From Chitinivibrionales bacterium (lineage in GTDB: Bacteria; Fibrobacterota; Chitinivibrionia; Chitinivibrionales; FEN-1185): a DNA stretch of 14,041 nucleotides. The stretch lies in NCBI GenBank assembly GCA_028718065.1, contig JAQUMP010000028.1, forward strand, positions 1 through 14,041, in the 5' to 3' direction. Under the pieces are notes generated by a model, which was given only the letters and a program-made list of their open reading frames with translations, did no database searches and was not told where the DNA came from. Below, in pieces: positions 1-6,654 of the stretch (position 1 is its first letter; each line of letters opens with the position of its first letter). The position numbers were made by a program, and so were the translations under genes.

Positions 1-72
1 TTAAATCAGCTTAACCGAGATCAAGAGAAAAAGGACTAAAACATTTTTTTTGCAGGACTTATTTTCTACAGT

Positions 73-1008
73 ATGGATTCAAAAACCGAAAAGAACCTGG
101 AAACGCTCGATTTGACCAAGCTATGCGGCCTGGTCAGCGCGCTCAAGGAACCCTACGACGATCTTGCCGAATTAATCGAAAACCGGGCCTATGCCGGATG
201 TGAACATGGCGATTTTGTCAAGGTTGTCGGGGTCCTTAAAGACTTGGCTTCGGTCTTTGAGGTGTTGGAAAATAAAAGCGAAGAAAACAGCCGCAATCTG
301 GCCGATGTTTATATTTTAATCGGCGAAATTTGCCAATACTGCGATAGTTTTATCGAAAGCATCGCCTGGTTCAAAAAAGCTGCGATTGTAGACGATCACT
401 ATGCCCTGCCCTTTCATCATGCCGCGGTTTCCTACAGCAAAATCGGCGATTCGGCAAACGCCATAAAATATTTCGAGCAGGAAATAGCGCTCATGCCCGG
501 CAACTACTATTCATATTTGCTGCTTGCCAATCTCTATGAAAAACGAGAAGAATTCGATAATGTGGAGGATGCCCTCAAACGTCTGCTGCAACGCGACCCC
601 GAAAATATTCAGGCACTGCACCTTTTGGTGATGCTTTACCATCGAATTTACCCGGAAGCCGACTGCATCTTGCTGCAAAAGCGGCTGACAACCGTCAATA
701 AAAAACTTTCGGAAATGGAGCTTATTATCTGGGTTTTTCATCAGTGCGCTCTCGGGAACGTGCAAAGCGCCCTTGATTATCTGGTCGCCAAAGAGGCCGA
801 CTCGCCCGAACTTGCGATTGCAAATTTGCTCAAGGCTCATTTGTTTACGCTTGACAAAAATTATGCGCGCCGCCGCAGGGAGCTTGCTTTTTTTAAAAGC
901 AAAAATCAGGGGAAAACCGAAATAATCAGGAACAAACTCGCCGAATTTAATTCAGTATTCGGTGACCGGGCGACAAAAACATTGGAAAAGTTACTGGTCC
1001 TTTCTTAA
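73..1008 (+). CDS. TPR-repeat protein, cytoplasmic, function unknown
   Basis: A 311-residue protein with no signal peptide or membrane segment. Residues 75 to about 210 show degenerate tetratricopeptide repeats (about 75-108, 109-142, 143-176, 177-210) with the usual Ala/Gly/Tyr spacing, for example the repeat containing HHAAVSYSKIGDSANAIKYF. TPR arrays fold into helical scaffolds for protein-protein contacts, so an adaptor role is likely, but no partner or reaction can be named. The N-terminal 70 residues are helical and acidic; the C-terminal 100 are Lys/Arg-rich, including an RRRR run near 267. The ATG at 73 has no clear Shine-Dalgarno site. The stop lies 16 bp before the gltX start and the gltX ribosome site lies in that gap, so the two are probably co-transcribed. 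The 72 bp upstream show no convincing promoter, and the operon may begin outside the window. Confidence 0.85.
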   Translation: MDSKTEKNLETLDLTKLCGLVSALKEPYDDLAELIENRAYAGCEHGDFVKVVGVLKDLASVFEVLENKSEENSRNLADVYILIGEICQYCDSFIESIAWFKKAAIVDDHYALPFHHAAVSYSKIGDSANAIKYFEQEIALMPGNYYSYLLLANLYEKREEFDNVEDALKRLLQRDPENIQALHLLVMLYHRIYPEADCILLQKRLTTVNKKLSEMELIIWVFHQCALGNVQSALDYLVAKEADSPELAIANLLKAHLFTLDKNYARRRRELAFFKSKNQGKTEIIRNKLAEFNSVFGDRATKTLEKLLVLS

Positions 1009-1010
1009 CC

Positions 1011-1020
1011 AGGAGGAGGT
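1011..1020 (+). promoter_or_regulatory. Strong Shine-Dalgarno site fixing the gltX start
   Basis: AGGAGGAGGT lies four bases before the GTG at 1025. It is the best ribosome-binding site in the window. It decides for the GTG start over the in-frame ATG at 962, which would overlap the upstream TPR gene and add 21 residues with no family counterpart. Confidence 0.85.
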
Positions 1021-1024
1021 ATTC

Positions 1025-2503
1025 GTGCCCGCGGAAATCCGTGTTCGTTTTGCGCCATCCCCCACCGGCTACCTTCATGTCGGTGGAGCGCGCACGGCGT
1101 TGTTTAATTATCTGTTCGCGCGCCGAAGCGGCGGGACCTTTATTTTGCGCATCGAGGATACCGATCGCGGCAGATTTCAGGAGAGCGCCCTTGAAGAAAT
1201 TTATCAGAGCCTGCGCTGGCTGGGTCTTGATTGGGACGAAGGTCCGCAAAAAGGCGGCGAAGTCGGGCCCTATATTCAATCCGAACGCCTTGATCGGTAC
1301 CAAAAATATGCTGATCAGCTTATCCAAAGCGAGCACGCTTACCGTTGTTTTTGCACCCCTCAACGCTTGGAAGAAGTCCGCCTCAAACGCGAAAAAGAAA
1401 AACAATCCACCGGGTACGATAGACTTTGCCGTGACCTGACTCCTGCGCAAATCGAAGAAAATCTGGCCCAAAATAAACCGTATATCGTACGACTTAAAAT
1501 CCCCGCCGGCCGTACGGTTTCCTTTAACGATCTTATCCGCGGCAAAATCGATTACCAAAGCGATATTTTAGACGATCTCGTGCTCCTTAAAACCGACGGT
1601 TTTCCAACGTATCATCTTGCTAATGTCGTTGACGATCACGCCATGCGCATATCGCATGTTTTGCGCGGTGATGAATGGATCGCTTCTACACCGCGGCATG
1701 TTCTGTTGTACGAAGCATTTGGCTGGACTCCCCCGCTTTTCGCGCACATGCCCGTGATCCTCGATCCCAGCGGCGGAAAACTCTCCAAGCGTAAAGGCGC
1801 GGCCTCGGTCATGGATTACAAACGCACGGGGATTTTGCCCGAAGCGCTCTTTAATTTTATCGCCTTTTTAGGGTGGTCGCCGGGCGATGAGCGCGAAAAA
1901 ATGGGGCGCGAAGAAATGATAGAGGCGTTCAGCCTGGAAAATATTTCGCCCAAGGCTTCGGTGTTCGACGAAAAAAAATTGGAATGGATGAACGGACTTT
2001 ACTTGCACGACCATTCGGCCGAGTCGCTGGTACGTGATGTTTTCCCCTTGCTCAAGGCAAAGGGTTTTATAAGTTCAGAGGCAAACGAGCATGATCCGAT
2101 CGTAGTAAGCGCAATAAGTTTGCTTAAAGACCGCTCGCGACGTTTAACCGAAATTGTTGAAAATGCGTCCTATTTTTTTATTGATCCGGTTTCCTATGAA
2201 GAAAAAGCCGTTATTAAATATTTTGCAAAAGGGACTAAGGCGGTTTTTGAAACGTTAATTGACAAACTGGACGGAATGATTGAATTCAATCAAGTCTCGC
2301 TGGACAAACTCTACCATGAATATAGCACTGCTTCGGGGGTTGCTATAGGAGAATTAATCCATCCTACCCGCTTGGCGGTTAGCGGCGTAAGTTTTGGTCC
2401 GGGGCTATTTGAATTAATGCAAGCCCTGGGGAAAGAGACTGTTTTTCGCCGGATAAAAACGGCCATTTCGTGGCTCGAAAAAAATAGCGCAACCCTGCAA
2501 TAA
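1025..2503 (+). CDS. gltX: Glutamyl-tRNA synthetase
   Basis: Class I synthetase that charges tRNA-Glu with glutamate in the cytoplasm. From the GTG start it is 492 residues, a normal bacterial length. The N-terminus RVRFAPSPTGYLHVGG carries the HIGH-type signature (HVGG, residues 18-21). The KMSKS-type loop is KLSKR at 252-256. The catalytic Rossmann fold runs to about residue 320, and the C-terminal helical anticodon-binding region is full length. A CxC-x24-C-x-D pattern (Cys108, Cys110, Cys135, Asp137) aligns with the E. coli zinc site, with Asp where E. coli has His. Whether the enzyme also misacylates tRNA-Gln for the amidotransferase route cannot be told from this window. It is preceded by a TPR gene in a likely operon and meets the convergent PspC-domain gene 17 bp after its stop. 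Confidence 0.97.
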   Translation: MPAEIRVRFAPSPTGYLHVGGARTALFNYLFARRSGGTFILRIEDTDRGRFQESALEEIYQSLRWLGLDWDEGPQKGGEVGPYIQSERLDRYQKYADQLIQSEHAYRCFCTPQRLEEVRLKREKEKQSTGYDRLCRDLTPAQIEENLAQNKPYIVRLKIPAGRTVSFNDLIRGKIDYQSDILDDLVLLKTDGFPTYHLANVVDDHAMRISHVLRGDEWIASTPRHVLLYEAFGWTPPLFAHMPVILDPSGGKLSKRKGAASVMDYKRTGILPEALFNFIAFLGWSPGDEREKMGREEMIEAFSLENISPKASVFDEKKLEWMNGLYLHDHSAESLVRDVFPLLKAKGFISSEANEHDPIVVSAISLLKDRSRRLTEIVENASYFFIDPVSYEEKAVIKYFAKGTKAVFETLIDKLDGMIEFNQVSLDKLYHEYSTASGVAIGELIHPTRLAVSGVSFGPGLFELMQALGKETVFRRIKTAISWLEKNSATLQ

Positions 2504-2520
2504 AGCGCTTTTCGCAATAG

Positions 2521-2739
2521 TTATTTCTTTTCCTCAGCCTTCTTCGGAGAGGTTGTTTCCAAAGGCAATAAATACCACGCTGCCAAGTAGGCAATTACCG
2601 TTGGCGCAATCCCCGTGGCCACGCATAAAAAGACGACGGCGACTCGGATGATATTTGCGTCCATGGAATACAAATCACCTAATCCCGAACATATCCCCGC
2701 GACTTTTTTGCCTTCTTCTAATCTGTAAATTCTTTTCAT
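2521..2739 (-). CDS. PspC-domain small membrane protein
   Basis: A 72-residue protein matching the PspC domain: a basic start (MKRIYRLEEGKKVAGICSGL), the conserved VAGICSGLGDLYSMD-type core at about 13-27, a hydrophobic segment at about 31-58 ending in the typical WYLLPL, and a charged Lys/Glu tail. PspC family proteins are inner-membrane proteins linked to envelope stress; the E. coli member works with PspB to relay signals to PspA. This is a minimal stand-alone version without the extra regions of longer family members, and no pspA or pspB is nearby. An AAGGAG site lies about eight bases before the ATG. It follows glgB by 16 bp on the same strand, so it is probably the distal gene of a glgB operon. 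A functional link to glycogen metabolism is not evident. Confidence 0.85.
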   Translation of the reverse strand: MKRIYRLEEGKKVAGICSGLGDLYSMDANIIRVAVVFLCVATGIAPTVIAYLAAWYLLPLETTSPKKAEEKK

Positions 2740-2755
2740 TTTTATAACTCCTTTT

Positions 2756-4972
2756 TTATCGCTTCCATTTAAAAATAGTTGTCGAGAGCGGCGGCAAAGT
2801 TAAATCCAGCGACCACGGCTGATTTTGCCACGAAAATGCCTCGGCGCTTTTGCCCCCGCAATTGCCATTTCCCGAGCCTCCATATTCAAAAGCATCGGAA
2901 TTAAGGATTTCCTCATAAAACCCCCCATGCGGAACGCCGATCCTATAGTTATTACGGACGACCGGAGTAAAATTGCAAACGAAAACGCATAAATTATGCC
3001 ACTCTTTACCATGGCGAATGAACGATACGATACTGCCTTCGCGGTCCGAAAAATCGATCCATGAAAATCCCTCGGCCCTAAAATCCTGCTCCCACAAAGC
3101 CGGTTCGTTGCGATAAACCCGGTTGCAATCGGAAACTAATTTTTTAAGGCCGCGATGGTGAAATGAATCGTCTTCATTGTCAAGTATATGCCAGTCGATG
3201 GAACGCAAGGCGTTCCATTCGTTGTGCATGCCGATTTCGCCGCCCTGAAAAATCATCTTTTTCCCGGGATGCCCGAACATAAAGCCTAAAAGCGCGCGCA
3301 GGTTGGCGAATTTGCGCCAGGTATCGCCCGGCATTTTTTCGAGCAGACTGCATTTGCCGTGTACGACTTCGTCGTGCGAAAGCACCAAAACAAAATTTTC
3401 GTGAAAGGCGTACCACAGCCCGAAGGTAATCTGGTCCTGATGAAATTTGCGGTAGATCGGGTCGCGCGAAAAATAAAAAAGGATGTCGTGCATCCAACCC
3501 ATGTTCCACTTAAAAGTAAAACCGAGGCCGCCCATCCAGGTTGGGCGGCTGACTTTGGGATAAGCGGTGCTCTCCTCCGCAAACGTCACCACTCCCGGAA
3601 ATTTATCGTGCACCAGGTGGTTCATGGATTGCAGGTATTCTATGGCTTCCAGGTTTTCCAGGCCGCCGTTTTTATTGGGCAGCCATTCACCATCTTTTTT
3701 GCTGTAATTGCGGTAGAGCATGGAGGCCACCGCATCCACGCGCAACCCATCGACATGGTACTTTTCGCACCAGTAAAGCGCGCAACAGACTAAGAAATTG
3801 CGCACCTCGTGGCGGCCGAAATTAAAAATAAGCGTGCCCCAATCCCTGTGCTCGCCTTCGCGGGGGTCTTGATGTTCATAAAGGCAGGTGCCGTCGAACC
3901 GCGCCAGACCGTAGGAGTCTTTGGGAAAATGTCCCGGAACAAAATCAAGCACCACGCCGATTCCTTCCCGATGCATGCGGTCGACAAAACACTGAAATGC
4001 GTGCGGATCGCCGAAGCGATGATTAGGAGCAAAAAAACCGCCCACCTGATATCCCCATGACGGCACAAAAGGATGGTCCTGCACCGGCAAAAGCTCGATA
4101 TGCGTAAATCCCATTTCCTTGCAGTAAACGGCTAATTGGTCGGCCAGATCGTAATAGGAAAGATAATCGCCGTTTTCGTTGGGCCCGCTGCGGCGCCATG
4201 AACCCAGGTGGACTTCGTAAATGCTGATCGGCTGGTTGAGCAGGTCGCGTTTGCGGCGGTCCTCAATCCAGGCATCGTCGCTCCAGGCAAAGTCGTCGAT
4301 ATCCACCACGACCGAAGCGTGGTTGGGCGGCGGCTCCTGGTAATAGCCCCAGGGGTCGGTTTTTAAAAATATATGGCCGGTTTCGCGGTTCTTTATTTCG
4401 TATTTGTAAATATCCCCTGCGCCGATGCCCGGAATAAAAAGTTCCCAGATGCCGGACTCGCCCAGCAGACGCATGGGATGGCGCCGGCCGTCCCAGTTGT
4501 TAAAATTGCCGACAACCGAAACGCGCCGGGCGTTGGGCGCCCAAACGGCAAAAAGCGTGCCGCGCACGCCGTCTACCGTACGTAAATGCGAACCGAGATC
4601 GTCGTGGGCGCGCTGGTGGTTTCCCTGGTTATACAAAAACTGGGACTGCGTACTGATAACGGGCAAAAAGCTATAGGGATCGATTATGCTGCGCGTCTGG
4701 CCATTGTGCAATTTGAGAGCGAGCGAATATTTAAAGCATTGACGGATGCGTGGAATAAGGCCTTCAAAAACGCCTTCGAGATGGACGCGCTGCAGGGAAT
4801 AGGCAATTTTATCCGATTTACCGCGCCGAATAACGCTTACTTCCTTGGCATCCGGTAAAAACGCGCGCACGCTGATGCCGTTTTTTTCTTGATGCATACC
4901 CAGAACGGCAAAGGGGTCGCTGAGTTCGTTGGAAAGAATCGCATCGATGTCTGATTGTTTTAGTATTTTCAT
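2756..4972 (-). CDS. glgB: 1,4-alpha-glucan branching enzyme (GH13)
   Basis: Cytoplasmic enzyme that cuts alpha-1,4 chains and rejoins them as alpha-1,6 branches during glycogen synthesis. At 738 residues it is close to the E. coli enzyme. Domains in order: an N1 beta-sandwich (about 16-115), a second CBM48-type module from about Gly138 (GTLFAVWAPNARRVSVVGNF), a GH13 TIM barrel from about Ile249 (SIYEVHLGSWRR), and a C-terminal beta domain from about 640. Catalytic residues are all present: Asp413 in GLRVDAVASMLY (nucleophile), Glu466 in TFAEES (acid/base) and Asp534 in LSHDEVVHGK (transition-state stabiliser); DFVPGH (Asp343) is conserved region I. The complete N1 domain makes it a type 1 enzyme. 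The ATG is preceded by AGAGG. No other glycogen gene lies in the window; the downstream partner is a PspC-domain gene. Confidence 0.97.
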   Translation of the reverse strand: MKILKQSDIDAILSNELSDPFAVLGMHQEKNGISVRAFLPDAKEVSVIRRGKSDKIAYSLQRVHLEGVFEGLIPRIRQCFKYSLALKLHNGQTRSIIDPYSFLPVISTQSQFLYNQGNHQRAHDDLGSHLRTVDGVRGTLFAVWAPNARRVSVVGNFNNWDGRRHPMRLLGESGIWELFIPGIGAGDIYKYEIKNRETGHIFLKTDPWGYYQEPPPNHASVVVDIDDFAWSDDAWIEDRRKRDLLNQPISIYEVHLGSWRRSGPNENGDYLSYYDLADQLAVYCKEMGFTHIELLPVQDHPFVPSWGYQVGGFFAPNHRFGDPHAFQCFVDRMHREGIGVVLDFVPGHFPKDSYGLARFDGTCLYEHQDPREGEHRDWGTLIFNFGRHEVRNFLVCCALYWCEKYHVDGLRVDAVASMLYRNYSKKDGEWLPNKNGGLENLEAIEYLQSMNHLVHDKFPGVVTFAEESTAYPKVSRPTWMGGLGFTFKWNMGWMHDILFYFSRDPIYRKFHQDQITFGLWYAFHENFVLVLSHDEVVHGKCSLLEKMPGDTWRKFANLRALLGFMFGHPGKKMIFQGGEIGMHNEWNALRSIDWHILDNEDDSFHHRGLKKLVSDCNRVYRNEPALWEQDFRAEGFSWIDFSDREGSIVSFIRHGKEWHNLCVFVCNFTPVVRNNYRIGVPHGGFYEEILNSDAFEYGGSGNGNCGGKSAEAFSWQNQPWSLDLTLPPLSTTIFKWKR

Positions 4973-5007
4973 AATCCTCTAATAATAAAAATATTAAAAA
5001 ATTCTGG

Positions 5008-5024
5008 AAAGGGCTCCGCCCTTT
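5008..5024. repeat. Perfect hairpin in the glgB leader
   Basis: AAAGGGC and GCCCTTT form a 7-bp perfect stem around a 3-base loop. It lies in the predicted 110-nt glgB leader, about 36 bp before the start codon, next to a second 8-bp palindrome CCGTACGG at 5030-5037. No T-tract follows on either strand, so it does not look like an intrinsic terminator. It may be an mRNA stability or control element, or a protein site. Confidence 0.5.
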
Positions 5025-5088
5025 AAATCCCGTACGGAAAATGCTTGTTATAGTAAAAAATAAAAGGCGGCAAAGAAAAGACTCTATG

Positions 5089-5117
5089 ATTATACTGCCG
5101 CGGTCGATAATTTTCAA
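5089..5117 (-). promoter_or_regulatory. Sigma70-type promoter for glgB
   Basis: Reading the minus strand: a -35 box TTGAAA (5117-5112), a 17-bp spacer and a perfect -10 box TATAAT (5094-5089). Initiation would fall near 5082, giving a leader of about 110 nt for glgB and the PspC-domain gene. A second, weaker candidate (TTTGCC, 16-bp spacer, TATAAC at 5052-5047) lies closer to the gene. Confidence 0.6.
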
Positions 5118-5174
5118 ATGGTTCTGAAGAAAGATTATTTTATAAGGGCACTTAAAAGAAAACGGAGAGAAAAA

Positions 5175-5468
5175 ATGATTGTAACGACAGTTGTCGTCTT
5201 GGTAAAACAGGAAAATATAAGCGAATTTATTACAGCCAGCATTAAGAACCACGAAGCATCCATTAAAGAGCCGGGCAACCGGCGCTTTGACGTTTTGCAA
5301 AGCACGGAGGATCCGGCGAAATTCCTGCTTTATGAAGCCTATGAATCCAAAGAAGCGGCGGTCGCGCACAAAAGCACACCCCATTATCTGGAGTGGAAAA
5401 AAACAGTGGAGCCATTTATGGCCGCCCCGCGACAAGGAATTTCCTACAATGCTATCCGACCGCTTTAA
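5175..5468 (+). CDS. ABM-domain protein (YgiN/LsrG-like small monooxygenase or isomerase)
   Basis: A 97-residue protein with the layout of the antibiotic-biosynthesis-monooxygenase dimeric ferredoxin-like fold: a first beta strand (MIVTTVVVLVK), a helix with ENISEFITASIKNHEASIKEPGNRRFDVLQS, then DPAKFLLYEAYESKEAAVAHKSTPHYLEW, where the F-x-L-Y-E-x-Y and H-K-x-T-x-H-Y motifs are typical of the family. Members include quinol monooxygenases such as YgiN and the autoinducer-2 isomerase LsrG; they use no cofactor and usually form dimers. The substrate cannot be predicted. The start at 5175 is chosen because GGAGAG lies five bases upstream; the in-frame ATG at 5118 would add 19 basic residues foreign to the family. 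The 3' end overlaps the Fe-ADH gene by 20 bp, which suggests coupled translation and a shared pathway, perhaps reduction or oxidation of a small carbonyl compound. Confidence 0.82.
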   Translation: MIVTTVVVLVKQENISEFITASIKNHEASIKEPGNRRFDVLQSTEDPAKFLLYEAYESKEAAVAHKSTPHYLEWKKTVEPFMAAPRQGISYNAIRPL

Positions 5469-6654
5469 AAGCATGGCCGTTAATCCGTTTGCATTTGGGC
5501 CGACACCCCGGATAGTTTTTGGGGACGGTTCACTGGCATCGATTGCAGAACATATTACACGGTATGGCAGGTCCATTACGCTGGTGACCGGCGCGAGTTC
5601 ATTTGCCGGTTCACCGCATTTTAAAACATTGGTTAATAATCTTGACAAGGCCGGAATAAAGTATTGCCGTATTTCCGTAAGCGGTGAACCCTCTCCCGAA
5701 ATTATCGATGCCGCCGTGCGGGAGTGCAAAAAATCAGCGAGCCGGGCGGTCGTTGCCATCGGCGGCGGCAGCGTGCTCGACGCAGGCAAAGCGATTGCCG
5801 CTATGGCCATGGTCGACGGGTCGGTCACGGAGTATATGGAGGTCGTCGGGACTAAAAAACATCCCGGAAATAAATTACCTTTTATCGCCGTGCCGACCAC
5901 CTCCGGTACCGGCAGCGAAGCTACCCGCAACGCCGTTATAAGCAAAGTTGGACCGCAAGGTTTTAAATATTCATTACGCCACGAAAATTTTATGCCCGAT
6001 GTCGCTCTTGTAGACCCGCGGCTTATGCTTTCCTGCCCCGTCGGCATTACCGCAGCCTGTGGCATGGACGCGCTCACCCAACTTCTTGAGTCTTTCGTGT
6101 CAACCAAAGCCGATCCAATAAGCAGCGCGCTCGCACTTTCCGGAATTAAATCAATAAAAGAAAATCTTTTAGCAGCGTGCGCGCATGGCGCAGGTGACAT
6201 AAACGTACGTGCCTGCATGGCTTATGCCGCGCTTATGTCGGGTCTGGCGCTTGCACATGCAGGACTGGGCGTCGTGCATGGATTTGCAGCAGCCATCGGC
6301 GGACTTTTTAATGTTCCGCATGGGGTTATATGCGGCAATTTGCTTGCGCCATGCATAAAAATAACCATCGAACGCCTTAAAGAATCGTCCTCGGGAAACA
6401 ATCCTTTTTTGGCAAAATATGCCGCTGCCGGCGCTGCTCTTGCCGATTCTGATTCGTTTGATATTTATGCCAGTTGTACTGTGCTGCTTGACGTATTGTA
6501 TAAATGGCGGGAGGAGCTAAAAATTCCGAATCTAAGCAGGTTCGGCGTCTCTGAAAAAGATAGTGCTGAAATCATTAAAAGAACCGATTGCAAAAATAAT
6601 CCTATAAAACTCAGCGCTGATGATGTATCGCGAATATTGAAGGAATCCCTTTAA
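5449..6654 (+). CDS. Iron-containing (group III) alcohol dehydrogenase family protein
   Basis: A 401-residue NAD(P)-dependent oxidoreductase of the Fe-ADH family. The nucleotide-binding GGGS motif is at 105-108 (AIGGGSVLDAGKA), followed by PTTSGTGSEAT, the family signature for the dinucleotide site. Metal-site residues align with E. coli FucO: Asp207 (GMDALTQ), His277 (VVHGF) and His291 (NVPHG) are present, but the second ligand position is Gln211 where FucO has His. The ATG at 5449 is preceded by AAGGA ten bases upstream and overlaps the ABM gene; the ATG at 5473, just after the ABM stop, is an alternative with no ribosome site. The longer in-frame opening back to 5287 is read in the ABM gene's other frame and is not family-like. 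Substrate unknown. Its stop codon overlaps the convergent polA stop. Confidence 0.9.
   Translation: MLSDRFKSMAVNPFAFGPTPRIVFGDGSLASIAEHITRYGRSITLVTGASSFAGSPHFKTLVNNLDKAGIKYCRISVSGEPSPEIIDAAVRECKKSASRAVVAIGGGSVLDAGKAIAAMAMVDGSVTEYMEVVGTKKHPGNKLPFIAVPTTSGTGSEATRNAVISKVGPQGFKYSLRHENFMPDVALVDPRLMLSCPVGITAACGMDALTQLLESFVSTKADPISSALALSGIKSIKENLLAACAHGAGDINVRACMAYAALMSGLALAHAGLGVVHGFAAAIGGLFNVPHGVICGNLLAPCIKITIERLKESSSGNNPFLAKYAAAGAALADSDSFDIYASCTVLLDVLYKWREELKIPNLSRFGVSEKDSAEIIKRTDCKNNPIKLSADDVSRILKESL

Noticed and set aside
962..1024. Upstream ATG extension of gltX
   Set aside because: It overlaps the TPR gene, adds residues not seen in the family and ignores the strong ribosome site before the GTG at 1025.
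947..1558. Minus-strand open frame of 203 codons over gltX
   Set aside because: Antisense shadow of the synthetase catalytic domain.
2502..2511. AAAGCGCTTT palindrome as a terminator between gltX and the PspC gene
   Set aside because: A 10-bp palindrome with no loop and too short a T-tract to form a terminator hairpin.
5287..5448. Upstream extension of the Fe-ADH reading frame
   Set aside because: The extra 54 residues are basic, not family-like, and are the second frame of the ABM gene.
4818..6218. Minus-strand open frame of 466 codons opposite the ABM and Fe-ADH genes
   Set aside because: It runs antisense through two well-supported genes and the glgB start region, lacks domain features, and is the mirror of their codon bias.
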